Assembly (NCBI GenBank): GCA_030268105.1
Contig: BSDZ01000028.1
Coordinates: forward strand, 830,001-894,000
Direction of reading: 5' to 3'
DNA from: Volvox africanus
Taxonomy: Eukaryota > Chlorophyta > Chlorophyceae > Chlamydomonadales > Volvocaceae
Length of the DNA: 64,000 nt
The notes below the pieces were generated by a model. It was not told the DNA's origin, made no database searches, and saw nothing but the letters and a program-made list of their open reading frames with translations. Made by a program: the position numbers and the translations under genes. Below are positions 31,817-42,671 of this stretch, one piece after another. Within the stretch, counting starts at the first letter, position 1, and every line of letters starts with the position of its first letter.

Positions 31817-32067
31817 GTGCTGTGACCAAACAGCTGTTCCAGAGGACAGCTTGCCCGGTCAGTGAATCAATCTGCTGGCGGTTGAAACTCGCACTCCTCA
31901 ATATCACACGTAATGTCATTGATTTTACGCCCTGCTGTAAGCCTCAGGATAACACCATGTGAAAGATTCATGGTCGTATACATATGCCCATATACTGTCA
32001 AAGAAACAACCTCACACACAGGGCTTGGAGGAACTGTCCTCTGGAACAGCTGTCTGGTCACAAGCAC
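31817..32067. repeat. Foldback: about 34-bp inverted repeat with a 180-bp spacer
   Basis: Arm 1 (31817-31850) contains TGTGACCAAACAGCTGTTCC followed by AGAGGACAGC. The reverse complement of arm 2 (32033-32067) reads TGTGACCAGACAGCTGTTCC followed by AGAGGACAGT. They agree at about 32 of 34 aligned positions plus one indel. The spacer has no ORF of note. It could be a small non-autonomous transposon remnant or a transcribed hairpin (small-RNA precursor). I see no clear target-site duplication. Confidence 0.6.
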
Positions 32068-32327
32068 CGTATGCCTTGCCAATCAGCTTTGACCAGAGTT
32101 CCTTTCGGAAATTGTGCACAAATTACGCGCCTCCTGTTGGGTGCAACGGTTAAAATGGATGCTCATCTCTCTGGTGTGCATATCCGGATGATGAGACTTA
32201 AGTATCCATGTGTATTTGCATGCTGAATCTTTTCCATGGATTTAATGCAGCTCGACAAGTGACAATCCTCGTCGTTCAGGAGCTTAAACCAGTAATATTA
32301 TAAATTGTATTGGAGAGATGAGCATAT

Positions 32328-32399
32328 GGGTTTCTAGCTCAGTGGTAGAGCAGCTGACTGCAGATCAGCAGGTCTCCGGTTCGATCCCGGAGGGGCCCT
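32328..32399 (+). tRNA. tRNA-Cys (anticodon GCA)
   Basis: A 72-nt cloverleaf folds fully: acceptor 32328-32334 with 32392-32398 (three G-C pairs, then U-G wobbles), D stem GCTC/GAGC, anticodon stem GCTGA/TCAGC with loop CTGCAGA and anticodon GCA at 32360-32362. There is a five-base variable loop, T stem TCCGG/CCGGA, and discriminator T (U73), typical of tRNA-Cys. Internal A box (TAGCTCAGTGG) and B box (GGTTCGATCCC) are present. CCA is not encoded, as in nuclear genes. No intron. A TTTT at 32408-32411 is the likely RNA polymerase III terminator. Confidence 0.96.
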
Positions 32400-32407
32400 A
32401 CGAAACC

Positions 32408-32411
32408 TTTT
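32408..32411 (+). terminator. RNA polymerase III T-run
   Basis: Four T residues nine bases after the tRNA-Cys end, the usual minimal Pol III stop. Confidence 0.7.
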
Positions 32412-33601
32412 CTCATCCATGATTGAGCTGCACAGGCTGGACCCCCGCTCGCATCATGTCTATCTTAAGTATATATACTTTCTGATGTTTATAACGGCCC
32501 TACTTTATGGCCAGGGAGGGTATGTCTATGAGTGTGCCCCACAGTTGCAATCTACTGTACGAACTTTATTCTCCGTCCTTGTGACAGCCTACGCTGTAGA
32601 ACATCAACCTGGTACATGCAGGTACGCTCCTCCCAACAAACGTTATGGACAAGCAGCCCCATTCCATTACCACAGTTTCGCACGCAACCTAATAAGAATG
32701 ACCTTGTCACTTGATCTCCCCACCCTAAGTCAACTAGGGACTGTTCAAGCCGCTATTTGGTGGCCCTGTGTTGCAAAATGGCTTGGACCATTTACCAATT
32801 TAGGATTGTATTCGCGTTCATTCGATGTTCGCTGAAAGCAGTTGATGCTCATAAAGTCATGTCGCACTGTGTTGCACGAAGGGGAAGGACAGTCCTGCAT
32901 TGAAAAGGGCATACGCGGACCCAAGTCCCATACTTCATGGACGACGGACCCTACTTCTTTTCTCTAAGGACGGCCTTCCTGCCTGACCCGTGGAAGCGGG
33001 TAGCACTAGGGTTGGACCACAAGGAAGGACCCTAAGCGGATAGGCTCATAAGCTTATGCGTACGTTCAGATGTCTTCAATCATGTAAGAACCATGTGATT
33101 AGTTTGACTGTCCGGCTTAGAAACAGGTTATTAAAGGCGGACAGTTTTGCCATTTCCGGGAAATGTTCAACAGCTTCACGTAATTATCAGGTTTGCGGTA
33201 GCTTGGACGCATGTAGAGAAAAATTGCAACGAACACCAATTATTTCTACAGGTCCGAAAGGGACATTGATAAGAACGTGACGGTGCACAAGAAACCTAAT
33301 TGTGGAGCCGGGTCCGAAACCTTACATCATCGCGCATGCTGGACTGGCGATGAACTTTGAAATTCATAAGAAAATCATCCTGGAAATTACTTTAGGGTTG
33401 CCCCAACACGTACAAAGGTCGCGGGTCCCCAAAGCACCGTCCAGGCGACGTCCAACCATTACTTGAACAAAATGCCAATCATTAAAATCCATCAACCAAA
33501 GACATAGGATTGGTTTTCGGACATGCTCTTCCACTGCTGTTTTGTACGAGCTCGTCCGCCAAAAGGGTTAAGATATGAAATCCAGGCGTTTATAGGCCAT
33601 G
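32412..33601. other. Intergenic, no gene seen
   Basis: No convincing ORF. The right part should hold the 3' UTR of the minus-strand FKBP gene, with a TGTAA on the minus strand at 33322-33326. Confidence 0.4.
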
Positions 33602-35754
33602 TTATTCGTCGGCCTCCAAGCCAGGAATGTAGAGCAGCTGGACATCGAAAACGACGGGGCTTGCAGGAGGTACGGAAGGCCTGCACGGCTCCGAAGCACA
33701 CACAAGGCAGGCACGTTACAGCCGCGGCATCCTGCAGGCTGCTAAGTTGTAAGCGCACGGCCTTTTCCACCACAATGTGATGTGGAAAGGCTTTGTGCTT
33801 TTCAACTTGAACTTTGTCCTAGTTCATCTCATTATTGTGATCAGCAGTGCAGCGTTTAAAGGAAACGTAAGTTCCCCTCCTGATGGATCAGGAATAGAAA
33901 GAAATATAAACTATTACCACCTATGTCGATATTATAAAAATAATGTTCATTATCGGGTGCCGCGAAGGATGCTCTTGGCGTCCTCGACATGATTAGGCGA
34001 AACAAATGATGACTTAGTCCCACAGTATCACCCGATGGTAACCTAGACGCTATTTCCCACGCTTATATTCGTCAAGGCGTGAGAAAGGGGCTTTCTTTCG
34101 TTGTGACAACCACACATGCCCCAAACGCCCCGACCAGCAGCATTGAGAGTGAGCGGTACGCCCTAGAAATTCCGCATTCGCACCTGCCGGGGCCCGCCTT
34201 GAGTCCCTTAGGAAAGCCCAGTTCGCCGGGGATATACAGCCGCCGAATACCGCCCGGCTTCATGCCTAGCAGACCTTCATCCAGACCCTTGATCACCTGA
34301 CCCGCACCCACGCTGCGATTCCGGAGCAGGGAGCAAGAATCCACGGTGAACCCGTCACGTGGCATGTCGGAAACACGGCGATTTGTGTGCTAGGTCTCGT
34401 GTTTCAGCGAAGCAAGTACGGCGGCATAGATTTATTCCGTACGCAAGCATGCAAATTCTTCAAGGTTTTGATGTTTGCACCGGGCCGCCAGTGCCAGTTG
34501 CGGTTTCAAGTTTCCAGACGATACAGGGCTCAAGGCGTAACCGCTTACCGAATATCGTATGGCTTGCCCTTTTCCAGGCTGCTGTCAAACACGCGCAAGT
34601 TGGGCGTCATCGCCACGTAGTTTGCCACAACCTGAATGTACGACATATAAGCACGTGCGTGGTTTCAGAGAGAGATAGGTGGGACAGGGGGCATACGAGG
34701 GGAGCGTCAGGATCGACAGGTCGGATAACAGGTCGCAAAGGGCTAGCTGTCAGTAGAACAATCCCAATACATCGGGTCTTCCAGCGGGGTCATAGTCACT
34801 AGCATCCGTTGATACTCCTTATCGACACCCTGAGTGGACATTAGTGTGAAAGTTAGAAGGTGTACGAAAGTATAAAAGTATAGGCCCACCTGGAAGCCCA
34901 CGGGCGGGCTCGGCCCGCTCCCGGGGACAATATCCTTGTACTTGAGGCCCGAGGGCAATGTTACGGCCTCAACGCTTTCCAGGGTGGCTGAGCACTCCGC
35001 ATCACAGAGGACCTTGATGTCCTGGGGAGGCAGGGCCGCTGCGAGTGCTCCCGACTGTGACCTGCGGGATGAGCAGGCCGATGTCCGCCGAACCAGAGCC
35101 GGGCCGTGTCCCCCGGCAAAACGCCAACCCCATCATTAAACTGCCCATCACCACATTAACTTTTAAAAAGTTGGGAACGCACAGCATACGGGTGGAAAAA
35201 CATTCAATCGCTCCATCTCAAGGTGACATAGGAGCCCCATGTTTTGGCAACGTTGAGGGGGAGGAGTGAGGAGTGAGGTTGGAGGTTAGGGTCAATAGGT
35301 ATATTTAACGCGGCAGGTGGCGGCAGATTTAACACCTTACTCATGACCAATCTCACTCTACCCACCCGGCTAGGACCGCAGCTGCGGCCACGAACGCTAC
35401 GGACTGCTGAAGGAAATTCCGCTGCGGGGCATCGACCTTCGCATTGCAGCAGACCCGTACGGCGTTCGTGCGCGCCCGGCCACCTGCAAGACAGCATGTT
35501 GCAAAACGTATGTTGTTTCCCAGATATCTATCAAATTTAACTAGGCTTCAATTATATTGTGTTAAGACGGGAAAATATCCAGATGGTGCTGCGATGCGCT
35601 CGTGTGGCTACGAAACACGATCCGGACAGCCAGAGCATAATTGGTCCTTTCATGAATAATACGCCATATAGCAGACGTGTTTACCTGTGCGTGGCCTGGA
35701 TGAGCAGAACGCCTGCAGGCAATCAAGCACGGAACGTTGTCGAGGCATAAGCAT
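33602..35754 (-). CDS. FKB16-3: Thylakoid-lumen FKBP-type immunophilin (FKBP16-3-like)
   Basis: Seven exons in transcript order: 35754-35685, 35483-35366, 35140-35062, 35021-34890, 34631-34549, 34312-34184, 33680-33602 (stop); 229 residues with all phases closing. The N-terminus is a bipartite-looking targeting region: Ser/Arg-rich start, RVCCNAKVDAPQRNF, then a hydrophobic stretch FVAAAAVLAGLMMGLAF, as expected for plastid then thylakoid import. The mature part has DIGLLIPQDIKVLCDAEC, LPSGLKYKDIVPGSGPSPP, VFDSSLEKGKPYDI and VGAGQVIKGLDEGLLGMKPG. It continues with RRLYIPGELGFPKGL and SPVVFDVQLLYIPGL. FKBPs catalyse prolyl cis-trans isomerisation or act as chaperones. Lumenal members often have weakened catalytic pockets, so a chaperone role in photosystem assembly is as likely. 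Exon 1 is the least certain part. Confidence 0.92.
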
Positions 35755-37427
35755 CCCAACAAACGAAACAAAACCAATTATAATATCGCTTTTGATTAAA
35801 CTTCTCGTCTGTACTTCAGCATCGATCCGATAACTTTACGCTACTCGCCTTTTGGGACGCGAGCGCCATATCTTGGCCCCTAGGATTTACTGCGGTGCAG
35901 TGTACAGAAGACACTGATAAGAATATCCTGGTGTTGTACTGATACTGACTTGCAGATCCATTTACGTATACTTGTCGTACACATGTCCTGCCCGCAATCG
36001 TGTGGTCCATTTCGCCCCTTGTGGGTAATGCTCTTCAATCGAAACACCACATACACCTATAATATGATATAAACCTCACCTTTCCCATTTTGTCTTGAGC
36101 ATGTGCCAATCACGCGCACGGCACTTCTGCAAGAAGCCCCACACCGCTGGTACGTGGCTTGCATCAATTTTGCCGTCACGGGGGCTCTCAGAAACCAGTC
36201 TATGAAGCTGGAAAACCAGTGCTGCAGATGGAGCGACTGCTCACGTGACCCGTGCGGCCCTTGTACGACATCAAAAAGATAAAAGCATACACATGTCCAC
36301 ATATACTGTAACCCGCATGCCCCCTGCTGCTTTCAGGCCAACGCGTTTTTGTCGTTCTATAACATGCACATCCGTAGGCATCCTTTTCCCTACGTCCAGG
36401 CTCCGGGCTGCCTTCACTCCACTGGATTGCCCCAGGGCGCCGAGGTAAGGGGGTGGGACTGGCGGGATGGGATTCCGCATGATGTGGGCAGCACTAGGAT
36501 ATGGGCAAAAAGAAGCCGCACTGTACTGATAAACATGAGTACTACAAGCAACCTTGCTTTTCCTACCACATCACAACCATCTATCCCGGGTGCATCAGTA
36601 GCAAGGCGCATTGGGACACACGGGTAGAGGCGGATTGTAACAAGGGGGCGGGGGAGGGGGCCTCAGGAAGCCCACACAAACGCAAGAGCTAGGGCACAGA
36701 GCACTATGCATTGGCTACGTTTCGTGGTTGAATGGTTACGAATGTGAGCTGACGAACTACTAGGTACACCACATACGAAGTGCTTTGTATCTGCTTCATG
36801 TAATGGAAAAATGGCTACAAAGCACTTTTCCTTGTAACGTTACAAAGGCTGAATAAGACCCTTGGTATCTTATATATACGAATTACTCCATGCAAGTTAC
36901 ACTTCGTACAGTTATGAGGTATTTAAGAGATTAATGTTATAAGAAATAGGTTTATTCCCAGAGTGCCGGTGCCCGGAAGGCCCGCCGCTGGTGAATTCAC
37001 AATGAACCCGTATAGTTAATGGTTTCGGAGCGCCATGCGTGCAAAACACGTATTCACCCCATGATCATCACATGCATCCAACGTGTTGTGAACGAAAAGG
37101 GAAGTGGGATATGAGATTATTGGAACGAAGGCATAAAAATAAAGGTAATATGACGAATAAAACGATGTCATATGCGAAATGATAGATGCGTAAAATACAT
37201 CTCGACATGTCAGCGTGTGTAAGTTAGTGTGCATATTCTTGGCATGCAAGGAAATGCATTCGCTAGTGCGCCGGTCGTAATCCTGAGAATGAGTATTCGA
37301 CAGGACATGAAGCCCACACACTCGCTTATACATGCCGCCAAGGGTAAATGCAAAGGCGCCGGGGTGTGTGTGTGAAGGGGGTTAATTTGATAAGTAGTTC
37401 GTTAAAGGAATGCCGAAAGAAAACGCT
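35755..37427. other. Intergenic; one isolated exon-like stretch
   Basis: Upstream region of the FKBP gene. The only thing seen is a 108-bp open stretch at 36337-36444 (+) bounded by TTTCAG and GTAAGG, encoding ANAFLSFYNMHIRRHPFPYV and 16 more residues. I found no partner exon and recognise no family. Confidence 0.35.
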
Positions 37428-37740
37428 GTATGTTATTGTAATATTATATAATGTAAATAATTATTAATGTTAATTTAATATTAATATCATATGTATTATG
37501 TATCATATCATATCATATTATTATTACATTAATCAATATTTATGGGTGTTACACTGTGGGCGACTCGCCCTCCAAAGACGAGCACCGGGGGTCCTGACCG
37601 GACCGAGCCACAGCGCAGGGGAGGAGCACGTGGCTTCGTCTGTCTGTCCTGCCACAAGCTCCCCCTCTCAATCAATATGTATACTGTATCGTATAAGTAT
37701 ATAATGTCATATGTTGTATTATATTATTTCTCAGATATGT
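37428..37740. mobile_element. Probable organelle DNA insertion (NUMT/NUPT)
   Basis: About 310 bp differ sharply from the surroundings. The flanks 37428-37550 and 37670-37740 are almost pure A/T (TATCATATCATATCATATTA and similar). Between them sits a GC-rich island (about 37553-37668) with short hairpins: GGGCGA-C-TCGCCC and GGTCC-TGACC-GGACC. AT-rich background dotted with GC-rich palindromic repeats is characteristic of volvocine mitochondrial and plastid intergenic DNA. No organelle gene is included, so which organelle it came from is unknown. Confidence 0.55.
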
Positions 37741-37956
37741 AGGCATGTGTGTTGTTGTATGTATGTGCCTCACATCCAAGCGCCAGGTTTTCTTAGAAAG
37801 GGTTCAAACCTTCAACCCGTAATTGCTTGATTGCCATGATCAAATAAAAACGGAGTGAACCATACGTGGTTAGCGGGACTTGGTTGGATGGATGGATGGT
37901 TGTTGGGAAGCTCCGGACAGGTTCTGTCGTATCTCTGTAATAGTATTCGCCTTCTC

Positions 37957-38030
37957 ACCTCATCCTCATCCTCATCATCCTCATCCTCATCATTCTCATC
38001 ATCCTCATCCTCATCCTCATCATTATTCAG
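37957..38030. repeat. TCATCC/TCA microsatellite
   Basis: About 74 bp of TCATCCTCATCCTCATCATC-type repeats in intergenic DNA. The open frames through it (Ser-rich, His-rich) are artefacts of the repeat. Confidence 0.75.
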
Positions 38031-38955
38031 ACTGCAAGTATGGAATCAAAGGAAAAATCATAACCACGCAGTACAAGATGCGTTTTATAAGGTAACAAAA
38101 ACGCTATGAATGGAACTATTACCTTGAATAACGCACATCTGCGGGAGTGAAACGATGGAACAAAAGAACATGCCGTCCCGCAGACATTGATGCGTAACAG
38201 CAGGGTTTTGCCGTGCATTCCTGATAAGCCATTATGAGGTATTGGAAGGGACGACGACTTGCGAAAGTGACAGACAGGGAGACAGAGAGAGAGGATCAGA
38301 AAGCAGCATACGTCTTACATATTAATTTCTTTTGGTGTTTGGTGGCGGCTGGAACCACTCGCTCCAGACTGCTGGAAACAAACCACACATCGGAAGTCAG
38401 CAGCTAGCGTGTTTCCTGCCTATATCTGTATTTGGAAACTAAAATATGTATTTTCAGAAAGGATTATAACTTTTAAAATCTTATCCATGAATAAAACCTG
38501 CACATGCGCGTATTATCTACCAGGTGCAGGGTGGCAGGCGGCGGTCACTGGCCGGTACTGGCCGGTACTGGCAGGGGTACAATCATCATGAGTAATTTTT
38601 ACGCAATTTTGGGTCCTAATTGAAATTTGTTTTACGTAGGTATAGATTGTAGCCATGAACGTAAAATGAAAGTGTCGCGTCGGTTTGGTGTTGTTGTCAG
38701 ACCACGCGTGCCGGGCGCGTGGCGCCAAATGCCCTGGGGAAACATCCGAAAGCTCCCATCAAATTAATATAATTAAGCTGAACATATTGAGCTTCATTCT
38801 CAATCGGAATATTTCGAAGTTATAGGCAAGCTACGGTTGTGGAGGCAACTTTTGACAACTAACAAACGATAGGCTGCCGGAGCTTAGCCGCTAGAAGCCG
38901 GACAGGTTGAATCTGGGGAAGATTATTTGAGTTTTGTCTTGCGGAAAGTATATTC

Positions 38956-40477
38956 ATGGCGGGTGGATGTCATGGCGTCTCCGGCAGGCAGCTCGGATTG
39001 GCTTATGCCTGCTTGTTTGGAGCTGCCCTTGCGTCCATTTTAGGCGGCCTGTTTATATTTCTTGTGCCGGTAAAAACAATCTATACCTCGCTGCCTCCTT
39101 AGCATTCGCAGCGGGTGTAATGCTTTATATATCGCTTGTGGACATCTACGCCGGCAAGGCCGTCAGCCATTTCGTTGAAGCTGGCCATGCGGACTCATAT
39201 GCATTCACGTACGCCACCATCTGCTTCTTCTGCGGATTTCCCATATCTTGGCTCCTTGACAAGTTGGCTGAACGCCTGGCGTACCGGGGGGACGAAGGTC
39301 CAACACCTGCTCCGAAATCCCTGGTGCTCGAAAAGATGCAACCCGAAGACTCAGCTTTACCAGCAACAAACGCTTTATCGTCTAGTACTAATGTTGTTGA
39401 TGTGGAGAGTGCCTCGGACGGTAGCTCGCAACAAGTTCCGCAAATATCGGCGGAACAATCATCGGTTAAAATGGCGCGCTCACGCAAGCTGGTGCACATG
39501 GGCATCCTAGCCGCCATGGCGGTGGCACTTCACAACATGCCGGAAGGTCTCGTAACACTTGTCGGCTACATGGATAGCATTAAGAGCGGTACGTGGGTCA
39601 TCGCACGCAAATGCACCGACCACCGATCCATCGCACGTCACCTTTCAAGTGCCATATCATTTTATTACATGCCATTTTAGATTATGTAGTGCATTCATGA
39701 TTCAAGTTCTACGCGCTCAATAGGCAAGTAAGTAGAACAAACGTAGTCCTTGCCGTACCCGGTTATATCTACCGCAACCTACGAGATGTGAATTGCGATA
39801 TATAGATTTGAAGGGGGAAAAGGAATGAATTGAAATCTTTAACTTACATTTTTGTGCTAATCTTTGTCTTTGACAGGTATCACAACCGCCGTAGCCATCG
39901 CCATCCACAACATCCCGGAAGGTATGGACATGCAAGAACCAAAAAGCCGGCGATATTTATGGCTAAGGACCCCTATTTTCTATCTTTCTCCAAAGTCACC
40001 TTTAAAGAACCACGCACCACCGAACATCACCAGCACCGCCATCCCATCCGCAGGCATAGTCATCACCTCCGCTGTCTACTTCGGCACGGGTCTTCGTCGG
40101 AGAGCCATCCTCATGGCGGCCCTCGCCGCCTTCACGGAGCCCCTCGGGGGCCTTATTGGCCTGGCGGTAGTCTGTGGCGGCTCCATGACGGAGACAGTTT
40201 TCGGCATTCGGTCTTCGGTCTCGTGGGGGGTATCATGACATACATCAGTCTCAAGGAGCTCCTTCCGGGAGCAAGAAATTTTGATCCTGAGGACCGGGTG
40301 ACCACGGCCTTCCTTACCGCCGGCATGATCGTGATGGCTTGCAGCCTCGTCGCGATAGTGTTTTCCACTCCTCCGGAGGCGGCGACGGAGGTGCTGGCAG
40401 TTGCCGCTGATGCGGCGTCGCCGTCATTGCCCCCTCTGCCGTCGTTCTACCCGCCACCGGTGGCAGTTGGATCGTGA
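38956..40477 (+). CDS. ZIP-family metal transporter (ZupT/ZTP29 type) with two frame breaks
   Basis: Exons 38956-39588, 39877-39921 and 40054-40477. Predicted membrane segments and motifs follow the ZupT order: start MAGGCHG, TM1 ASILGGLFIFLVP, TM2 AASLAFAAGVMLYISLVDIY, then a Ser-rich variable loop. The metal-site helices follow with ALHNMPEGLVT and AIAIHNIPEG, then TEPLGGLIGLAVVCGG and GGIMTYISLKELLPGAR. Members move Zn2+ (also Fe, Mn) into the cytosol; plant ZTP29 is in the ER. Two shifts interrupt the frame. At the A5 run 39072-39076 one extra A would join VPVK to NNLYLAAS. Near 40206-40215 a one-base gain (or two-base loss) would join TETVFGI to VFGLVGG. Both look like single-base losses; intron phases come out right only if they are corrected. 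Either assembly errors or a decaying gene. Confidence 0.8.
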
Positions 40478-40883
40478 GGAACGAATTCCGGTTTGCGGGT
40501 TGTGTGTTTTGGCGATGAGGGGGAGTGCCGTTCCCGCTCTTCATGATGACGTTATTTATGAAGGGAGATAGGAACTGCTCACATATTCACAATAGACACT
40601 ATCACCTAACCCCAATCGAGTGATGATGCGGTCAAATGTCGTACTTCTGTTGCGTGATGATGATAATGACAACTGCCGTACTAGTGTTATTGGAGTGGGC
40701 GATTGACGGAGTGGCGGCAGTGGATAGTCAAGTTGCTGAAAGAGAGTGGGATGCGGCGTCAAGAGACAGTTTCATTCCCGTGGCCGTTATTATAACGTAT
40801 TTTTAATATTATTATCTAAGTATTGGAGGAAAAAAGGACCGAGACCTGTTGAAGGCGTGCGCCCACTGTTGGCCAGGTGGAAC

Positions 40884-40925
40884 GACAGACGGACAGACAG
40901 ACGGACAGACGGACGGACAGACGGA
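40884..40925. repeat. GACAGACG tandem repeat
   Basis: About 42 bp of GACAGACGGACAGACAGACG-type units. Confidence 0.8.
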
Positions 40926-41234
40926 CCCGCCGGAGGTCTAGAGCGTTGCAATGTGAGAGGGGTGCAGCGGGCGCCCGTCCCGATGGGGTTTTACCCTATA
41001 GGGGTACGGCAGGAGAGCTGTATTGCGGGCATTGCGGGATTGCGGGCATTTGGGACGTGCGTTAGGAAGTTGGGAGGTTGGAAGTTAGGGACTGGATGTT
41101 GGATGTTGGGGGCTGGGGATTAAAAAAGACAACCGAGATGAGGTCAGGGAGCTAAGAGAAGAAGCGGTCCGTAGTCATCTGCCCATCCATCAACTTGTCA
41201 ACTTTTGCACTGTCGCAAATACCACCAGTACTAA

Positions 41235-41284
41235 GATGTGTGTTTATGTGTGTGTGTGTGTGTGTGTTTGTGCATACGTGTGTC
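41235..41284. repeat. TG dinucleotide repeat
   Basis: About 50 bp dominated by TG, interrupted by TTT and CATACG. Confidence 0.8.
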
Positions 41285-42671
41285 TGCTAGCTGCACTTGT
41301 GCTGTGTTCTGTGGAAACAAAGGCCACTCAGGACCTCAGGACCTCACGACCTCTGGCTGCACTTAACATTGTTTTTTTGGCATACCGACGCCGCGAAGCC
41401 CTTCCTTTCCAGTCACAAAGGCTCCGTGCCCGCGCCTGGTGCGTGCTGAGGGGAAAGGGTGGCGGCGGAAGGGTGGAAGTCTGAAGAAGTTGCCAGCGGT
41501 TTCTCGCTTAATATGCAGTATCGAAAGCTGAATCCGGATCGTTGAATCCAGTTCTGGACCCATTCTCGGATCCAGTCGCGGCCCCGCAGAGTGGCCGCAG
41601 GCGGCCGCAATTCTGTTTCCCAATAGGAGTGTTGAACACTGTCTTTTTTCCTCTGAACGGTGTTCCCTCTGTCTCTCTCTGTATGTCTTTGTGTATGTGT
41701 GTATGTGTGTTTTGGGCCATAACGCGTTGATCATGAGCGGTTGGGGAGGGAAGAAGGATGCAATCACCAGTAGCGGTTGAAAAGGCGCCGCCCAATCTGT
41801 GCGTATACGTGCGTCCACAACAACAACAGCGGCAGCAAGGGTTGCGGTGAAAGAGTTGATGGCGGATGGTGTTACTGATTTTTTTGTTTGTGTTGTGTAC
41901 GAATGAAGGTCTTCTGGCGCGAAAGGAAGATGTGTTCGACATCGCTTGCACATGCTGTTGGTGGAGGGGTGCATGGATCTGTCGTACGGCACTTAGTTTT
42001 TATCTTTCCTGAAAGGCCTAGGCGTTAAGTGCACACGACCACACGCGAGCGCATGTGGGGATTGAAGGCCGGAGTAGAAATGTCTAATGTCCAACAATAG
42101 TAAGCCTTATTAGGAAATGTCGGTGTTATTATATTTCGCGTGCGTTTGCTTCGATTTACAACCATCGTGTCTTTGGAGGCGTTCATGGCTTCAGAAAAAA
42201 AGCGCATGTATGGTGGCGTTATTTACGTATATTGCTGCATTCAACGCTTGCTGCATTCTTTGCTCGTTCCTTTTGCTTACAAATATGCATCTTCCCCTTT
42301 CTTTAACACGTTTTATAACCCAGAAAAACCCTTGAAGGTTTTCTATAAATCGAAACATCACATCCGTGGCATTGCATGAGGCAGTCAAGTACGTCATTTA
42401 CATGCCTTCAATACACGGTGAAGGGGACATTCGCTAGGCGTACGACGCTGGAAACGATCAGAATGAGACCGGTCGGGTCATTAAGTGCCCTGCGGTGTCT
42501 CGCCGGGTCAATGATGAGCCTTCTGCAGGTTGCTACATGCAAGGGTTCCGGTTCCGAAGCTGTCGATTTCGGAAAACCCCAAAACCCAAATCTCAAAACC
42601 CTCTCAGGGCGGGAGGGGGATGGAGGTTTTGAAAGGAAGGGGGTTCTCTCTATCCGCCACCGCTACTGCCG

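Larger units (their letters stand above)
40478..42671. other. Intergenic between converging genes
   Basis: The ZIP (+) and sphingosine kinase (-) genes converge here, so both 3' UTRs lie in this stretch. A TGTAA on the minus strand at 42398-42402 suits the kinase, about 270 nt past its stop. No further gene seen; simple repeats at 40884-40925 and 41235-41284. Confidence 0.45.

Noticed and set aside
36104..36240. Cys-rich open stretch (CINFAVTGALRN, QCCRWSDC) as an exon before 36337
   Set aside because: Its only donor gives a phase that puts a stop codon in the 36337 stretch; no family match.
39072..39120. A small intron in place of the first ZIP frame break (GTAAAA...CCTTAG or ...CGCAG)
   Set aside because: Either acceptor leads straight to a stop codon, and the removed part would delete conserved TM2 residues that are present in the other frame.
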